DNA from: a bacterium
Lineage (GTDB): Bacteria > Bacteroidota > Bacteroidia > B-17B0 > Aurantibacillaceae
Reading direction: 5' to 3'
Length of the DNA: 58,304 nucleotides
Assembly (NCBI GenBank): GCA_029945625.1
Contig: JAQSCW010000003.1
Span: forward strand, 1 to 58,304
The notes below the pieces were generated by a model. It searched no databases and was not told the DNA's origin. It saw only the letters and a list, made by a program, of their open reading frames with translations. Shown here in pieces: positions 54,379 to 58,304 of the stretch. The position numbers were made by a program, and so were the translations under genes. Numbering within the stretch: the first letter of the stretch is position 1; every line of letters begins with the position of its first letter.

Positions 54379-54963
54379 ATTATTACTTTAACGAGCGAAG
54401 AATTAAATGCCTACTATCATTTTGACTTTGGAGTTAAAACAAATTGGGAAAAGGCAAGAGATGTTTTTTGTTTTGCATCCTTTCTTGGTTTGCGTTACAA
54501 TGATTTAGTTCAGGTGAATGATCAAACCGTTAAGAAGGGATATATACATATTAATACACAAAAGAATGACAAGGAATTGCGAATTAAATTAATTCCTCAA
54601 GCTCTATTAATATTAAAAAAGTACAACAACACCTAACCATTAGATATATCCAATCAAAAATTAAATGTAAATATTAAAGCTGGTGTAAAAAAGGCAGGTA
54701 TTGATCGGAAAGAAACAGTTATCGTTCAGCATTTAAATATCTCAACAAAACAACAACGATTTGTACATGAATTAATTTCGATACACGATGCGCGTAAAAC
54801 ATTTATCACTCTTTGTTTAGAAAATGGTTTAACTACTACCGAGGTAATGCAAATGAGTACGCATAATTCATATCGAAGTTTCAGTAGGTATGTAAACCTT
54901 GAACAAAGCAAAGTAGATGAGAAGTTGACTGATGTTTTTGGCTATTTAAAGGTGGTTAAATAG
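54379..54963 (+). pseudogene. Decayed tyrosine recombinase (integrase) C-terminal part
   Basis: One frame of 195 codons with an internal TAA at 54634-54636 and no start. It reads as the catalytic domain of a tyrosine recombinase: FLGLRYNDLV with the first Arg, HDARKTFITLCLENGL with His-x-x-Arg, then MQMSTHNSYRSFSRYV with His and the Tyr nucleophile region. The N-terminal arm-binding part is missing. Presumably the remnant of an element that brought some of the flanking toxin-antitoxin genes. Confidence 0.75.
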
Positions 54964-54985
54964 TCTGTTTAAATTAAACTCTCAA

Positions 54986-56281
54986 TTACAAATCATATAA
55001 AAGAGTTTTATTTATTGCAGTTATTTGCTTTGGAGTAACTCCTGTTTTTTTGGCATATACTACCCAGTTTTTTACTACAAGTTTTGTATTTTCTATAATG
55101 ACCTTTGCTTTTTTTACATTCATTTCTTTTCCAACTTTTAAAAGATCCTCTTTCGTAATGTTTTTTGTTTTACCATTTATAGATAAATTATGTTGACTTA
55201 CCCACTGACTATTCGGATCGTAAGAATAGGTTAAATCATAAGCAGGTGCGAGTTGCCATTTACCTGCTTTGTCCATGCTAAAAGAAATGTTTTTTGTGTG
55301 GTCGTCCAAATTTCTTGCAATAACATTAAATACCATTCGTTTGTAAAGCTGTTCAGTATCTTTAGCGGATAATCTTAGTGCACGTATTGTTTGAAAGGCT
55401 TGTTCATAAGCAAAAGTGCCTACTAGCGAAAAATCAAAATGTTGCATGCCGCATAAAGTTTGAACATGTAGTTTTTCTTTTCCTTTGATTCGGTCAAAAC
55501 GTTTAGTCATAAAATGAGCTCGGCCATTCTCTTCTAATAAACGTGATTCACTTATTTCAATTTCACAATCCAAAGCCATATAGTAATAGGCTAATTCAAT
55601 TCTTCCATATCCTGCTGGGTCACCAAGTGCTTTATTAGTAACCCCATCAAATTTTAGTAGCCAATGGGTAAAACCTTTTGGTGCTGCCACTTGTCCTGAA
55701 AGCACCTCTCCTGTTTTTTCATTGTACGCTATAATTGCTTTTGCTCTCGCTCCTCCGGCAGAAGAGCCTACTCTAATAATATCTTCTAATCCTCTTTTTA
55801 CATCTGCTTTTAAATTTGCAGCGAACGCTTTTCTTTGTCCTAGAATTTGTTGAGCCATTTCCACCAAACTTTTTAATTCAACAGTAACTGCAACTTCTTT
55901 GTCGTTACGCAATGATGGTTCAAATTCCAATGCGCCCATACCTCGCTTTCCCATATAGCATAAACGCTCGACAGGATTCATACTTCCGGGAGTTCTTCCG
56001 TTTGATGCTAACCATGCATTTAGTAAAGTTGTTCCGTATTTATCTGGTAAGGCATCTGATAGTAAACCTGGCAATCCATAAAACGTTTCTTTGTTCAATC
56101 GCGGAAATTCATACACCCGTCTTCCTCTTTTGATTTCTTGCAATGGCATCATCACCGCTGCTACATCCCAATTATTTTTTACAAATGCAGGTTCAAATTC
56201 AAAAATACCTATCTCTCTCTTCTCATCCCAAAGGACAGCTCCAACAAGTTGGTTCCACAGTTTTACTTTTGCCGTTAACAT
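54986..56281 (-). CDS. hipA: HipA-family serine/threonine kinase toxin (full-length)
   Basis: 431 residues with both HipA subdomains: N-terminal VGAVLWDEKREIGIFEFEP and FYGLPGLLSDALPDKYG, P-loop-like VGSSAGGARAKAI, HWLLKFDG, catalytic NVIARNLDDHTKNISF, and metal-binding LAPAYDLTYS. The kinase phosphorylates aminoacyl-tRNA synthetases in known cases. Its start overlaps the stop of the upstream HTH gene by one base. This is a second, unrelated hip locus of the classical two-gene kind. Confidence 0.9.
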   Translation of the reverse strand: MLTAKVKLWNQLVGAVLWDEKREIGIFEFEPAFVKNNWDVAAVMMPLQEIKRGRRVYEFPRLNKETFYGLPGLLSDALPDKYGTTLLNAWLASNGRTPGSMNPVERLCYMGKRGMGALEFEPSLRNDKEVAVTVELKSLVEMAQQILGQRKAFAANLKADVKRGLEDIIRVGSSAGGARAKAIIAYNEKTGEVLSGQVAAPKGFTHWLLKFDGVTNKALGDPAGYGRIELAYYYMALDCEIEISESRLLEENGRAHFMTKRFDRIKGKEKLHVQTLCGMQHFDFSLVGTFAYEQAFQTIRALRLSAKDTEQLYKRMVFNVIARNLDDHTKNISFSMDKAGKWQLAPAYDLTYSYDPNSQWVSQHNLSINGKTKNITKEDLLKVGKEMNVKKAKVIIENTKLVVKNWVVYAKKTGVTPKQITAINKTLLYDL

Positions 56282-56646
56282 TATTTCTTGCTTTTAGATT
56301 TTTTATTAATTACTGGATTATCGTTTAGTGATGGCGAAGCTCTTTTGCGTTTTTTTGCTTCCAGCTTAGCCATTTGTAATGGACTTATAGTGTTATCAAT
56401 TTTAAATACATTTAACGCATCTAATTCATCTAGTGCTCGCAAAAGCTGTATTAATGTGGTTAGAGATCCACGCATGCCATTTTCAAATTCACTTAAAGTC
56501 ACACGATGTACCCCTGCTTTAAGAGCTAAATCACTTTGCGTATAATTTTTCTTTAGGCGCAATTCTCTTACAAAAGCACCAAGCTCTCTTAAAATCGCAC
56601 CATCACTCATGCTGTACCAGTCTTTTATGTTGTAATTATCTGACAT
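56281..56646 (-). CDS. hipB: HTH (HipB-type) antitoxin
   Basis: 121 residues. Helix-turn-helix at about 22-75: ELGAFVRELRLKKNYTQSDL, LKAGVHRVTLSEFENGMRGS, LTTLIQLLRALDELDAL. The Lys-rich C-terminus (KKRKRASPS, KKSKSKK) is unusual and could contact DNA or HipA. Directly precedes hipA with a one-base overlap. The long AT-rich inverted repeat upstream at 56717-56779 is its probable operator. Confidence 0.87.
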   Translation of the reverse strand: MSDNYNIKDWYSMSDGAILRELGAFVRELRLKKNYTQSDLALKAGVHRVTLSEFENGMRGSLTTLIQLLRALDELDALNVFKIDNTISPLQMAKLEAKKRKRASPSLNDNPVINKKSKSKK

Positions 56647-56716
56647 TATAAAGTATTTATGCTATTAATGTAATGATTATATGACAAATATAGTTAATAT
56701 TTTGATATGATTTATT

Positions 56717-56779
56717 ATGATGTAGTATAATTACTGCATTAAATCAATAATTTAACTTAATGTAGTAATTATACATCAT
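56717..56779. promoter_or_regulatory. Large inverted repeat between the hipBA and AbiEi-like genes
   Basis: Arm one, ATGATGTAGTATAATTACTG and on (56717-56742), matches the reverse complement of arm two, TTAATGTAGTAATTATACAT and on (56757-56779), with a 3-bp length difference. Further TGTA/TACA-like pieces lie to the left (56668-56694). It lies between divergent genes and could repress both. Confidence 0.55.
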
Positions 56780-56874
56780 TATTGCAATAATAAAGTTATT
56801 ATTTTAACTTGTTTTTGAGTGTTATTTTGTTTAACTTGCTAAAAGCAAGCATACATGCTTGCGGTTAGGCTATA

Positions 56875-57771
56875 ATGAGCAAAAAGAATCAATTTGGTAT
56901 AGCATTTCCACTCATTGAAAATTACTTCGATACGAATGAAATTAAAGCCTTTTCAGAAAAAAAACTCATGGATATCTATGCTTCTAATAATATGAATTGG
57001 AAAATCTCATCATCAAAAAGCGCAACTAGTTTTATTTCTTTTCTTGAAAAAAAGGGAGTGCTATTTTCAAATTCGTTTACTGATGAATCTAATAGTAACA
57101 AAATTATATATTCATGGAAAACAAAGGATGATTACACAGTCATTTCCGGCTTGAAAAATGGAGCATACTATTCACATTACTCAGCTCTTTTTCTTCACCA
57201 ACTTACGTTACAAATTCCTAAGACCTTATACTTAAATCAAGAGCATTCTTCGGATACGGCATCGGGAATGGAAAAAGAAAATTTAACTCAGGAAAAAATA
57301 GATAAAGCATTTTTAGGCTCGCAACGAAAAACAAAGTCGATGTATTTATATCTTGACAAAAAAATTTTTATTCTGAACGGCAAGAAAACAGATAGACTTG
57401 GAGTGCTTAAAAAAGCAAATGAAGAACAGCGCTACCAGTATACCGACCTAGAGAGAACTTTGATTGATATATCGATTAGGCCGGTATATGCGGGAGGCGT
57501 TTTCGAAGTATTAGAGGCGTATAAAAAATCGAAGGGTAAATTGAACGTGAATAAATTGGCAAATTACTTAAAGAAATTAGATTTTATCTACCCCTACCAT
57601 CAGGTAATAGGATTTTATCTTGAGAACGCAGGGTATTCTGAACTGGAGGTAGATCTTTTCGAAAAGAATATAGACTTAAAATTTTATCTTACGTATGATA
57701 TACGGAATAAAGATTTTTCAGAGAGGTGGCGGTTATATTTTCCGAAAGGAATGAAGACCACTAAATATTAA
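56875..57771 (+). CDS. AbiEi-like antitoxin/regulator (type IV-like)
   Basis: 298 residues. The C-terminal half reads YTDLERTLIDISIRPVYAGG, then FEVLEAYKKSKGKLNVNKLA, LKKLDFIYPYHQVIGFYLENAG, the signature arrangement of AbiEi antitoxins. The N-terminal part has a winged-helix-like region (about 20-70). AbiEi partners a nucleotidyltransferase toxin (AbiEii); none is present. The next gene, 5 bp downstream, is a different small protein. ATG at 56875 follows an in-phase intergenic region. Confidence 0.75.
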   Translation: MSKKNQFGIAFPLIENYFDTNEIKAFSEKKLMDIYASNNMNWKISSSKSATSFISFLEKKGVLFSNSFTDESNSNKIIYSWKTKDDYTVISGLKNGAYYSHYSALFLHQLTLQIPKTLYLNQEHSSDTASGMEKENLTQEKIDKAFLGSQRKTKSMYLYLDKKIFILNGKKTDRLGVLKKANEEQRYQYTDLERTLIDISIRPVYAGGVFEVLEAYKKSKGKLNVNKLANYLKKLDFIYPYHQVIGFYLENAGYSELEVDLFEKNIDLKFYLTYDIRNKDFSERWRLYFPKGMKTTKY

Positions 57772-57776
57772 GTATA

Positions 57777-58175
57777 ATGGCAACAACCGGAAAACTATTT
57801 TATAATGCAGTTCGCGGAATGAGCAGAGATCAAATGCTTTCATATATTGTAATGTTTACAGAAGATCTTGAATTAAAAGTAATATTGAATTCGTTTGATA
57901 TAGTGAGGAAGGCGGCAATCTTAGATTTAGAAATGACTTCAACTTTAGATGAGGCTGAAAACATAATAAAAGAAAGAGAGGAATACGATCTCTTTTTAAA
58001 AAAGTTAGAAGCAAGAATTATGATACTGATTTTGCATCAACACTTAGCAAAAGATTTAAAAAATCAAAAACTACTTTTCTCCATTGATCAACAAATAAAT
58101 GGTTTGTTTATTGAATACAGATTAGAAGGTGGCACGAATATGTTCTATTGCCCTAATCATAATGGATTTGAATAA
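57777..58175 (+). CDS. Unknown small protein coupled to the AbiEi-like gene
   Basis: 132 residues, mostly helical, no signal peptide. No nucleotidyltransferase motif (Gly-Ser followed by acidic pair) is present, so it is not AbiEii. Segments: MSRDQMLSYIVMFTEDLELK, TLDEAENIIKEREEYDLFLK, then NMFYCPNHNGFE at the end. The 5-bp gap means co-transcription and perhaps functional partnership. Function unknown. Confidence 0.55.
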   Translation: MATTGKLFYNAVRGMSRDQMLSYIVMFTEDLELKVILNSFDIVRKAAILDLEMTSTLDEAENIIKEREEYDLFLKKLEARIMILILHQHLAKDLKNQKLLFSIDQQINGLFIEYRLEGGTNMFYCPNHNGFE

Positions 58176-58189
58176 TTAAACTAAGTACA

Positions 58190-58270
58190 ATGAGAATAGA
58201 AAGAGGAATAATAGGATTTAATAACGGAGAAATGATTGTTCAATCTCCGGTGGAAATTCCGCTTAAATAG
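58190..58270 (+). CDS. Possible very small open reading frame, or a gene cut by insertion
   Basis: Reads MRIERGIIGFNNGEMIVQ, ending SPVEIPLK before TAG. It abuts the possible insertion-sequence end at 58271, so it may be the truncated beginning of a longer gene rather than a complete one. Confidence 0.25.
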   Translation: MRIERGIIGFNNGEMIVQSPVEIPLK

Positions 58271-58304
58271 GCCCCACTTCATCACTTCAAACTGACCCCA
58301 CTTG
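58271..58304. mobile_element. Possible terminus of an insertion sequence at the window edge
   Basis: GCCCCACTT and GACCCCACTT recur 23 bp apart at the very end of the window. Repeated CCCCACTT blocks next to a GACCCCACTTG edge are typical of IS21-like element ends. Only the outermost bases are in view, so this is a suggestion. Confidence 0.3.

Overview
The window comes from a member of the Bacteroidota. Evidence: type IX secretion C-terminal sorting domains at both ends of the main region (before position 209 and at 51130-51410), a short primary-type sigma factor of about 286 residues, SiaC/DUF1987 proteins, an H1-like SWIB protein, and frequent starts without a Shine-Dalgarno sequence. The central region shows that this organism is equipped for anaerobic degradation of aromatic acids, which is unusual for the phylum.

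Layout. (1) 1-8.5 kb is housekeeping: pfkA, ruvX, rsmE, a glutathione peroxidase, a mitochondrial-type citrate synthase, enolase, a DUF3108 protein and the sigma factor. (2) 8.5-15 kb holds an FMN reductase, a SulP anion transporter with STAS and cyclic-nucleotide-binding domains, an adenylate cyclase fused to an HD domain, a PPK2 polyphosphate kinase and a small secreted protein. (3) 15-34 kb is a benzoyl-CoA degradation cluster. It contains an SDR dehydrogenase (divergent), class I ATP-dependent benzoyl-CoA reductase bcrCBAD, an ADP-forming acyl-CoA synthetase, a second HgdB/BcrB-like subunit, a small Cys-rich protein, a fusion of a ketopantoate-reductase-like dehydrogenase with a BcrA/HgdC-type activase, thiolase, had, an OmpA protein, oah (bamA), dch and a hydroxyacyl-CoA dehydrogenase/enoyl-CoA hydratase fusion. 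(4) 34-40 kb, on the minus strand, is a molybdenum operon: mocA-like, xdhC-like, a fused gamma-alpha 4-hydroxybenzoyl-CoA reductase, its beta subunit with the extra [4Fe-4S] loop, and a hemerythrin. (5) 40-46 kb holds small proteins: a lipoprotein, two SiaC paralogues, a DUF4833 protein, a SWIB protein and a TPR protein. (6) 46.4-51.4 kb is a giant ice-binding-domain adhesin with 14 Ig-like repeats. (7) 51.4-58.3 kb is a toxin-antitoxin island: HipBST-like, ParDE-like, HipBA and AbiEi-like genes around a decayed tyrosine recombinase. The window ends in what may be an insertion-sequence terminus.

How the genes work together. 4-Hydroxybenzoyl-CoA would be dehydroxylated by the HCR operon to benzoyl-CoA. 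BcrCBAD would reduce that to the dienoyl-CoA, Dch hydrates it, Had oxidises it, Oah opens the ring, and the HAD/ECH fusion and thiolase continue beta-oxidation. A perfect TGAT-N4-ATCA (Crp/Fnr-type) palindrome lies upstream of the bcr/SDR divergence, the HCR operon and the SulP gene, suggesting shared control by oxygen or a cyclic nucleotide. An aryl-CoA ligase of the AMP-forming type, a ferredoxin and its reductase, and an acyl-CoA dehydrogenase are not in the window.

The most unusual part is 23176-26768. There an extra radical-enzyme subunit is paired with a dehydrogenase-activase fusion. This looks like a separate reductive dehydratase or reductase module embedded in the benzoate operon. 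All assignments are from reading sequence motifs, without database searches.
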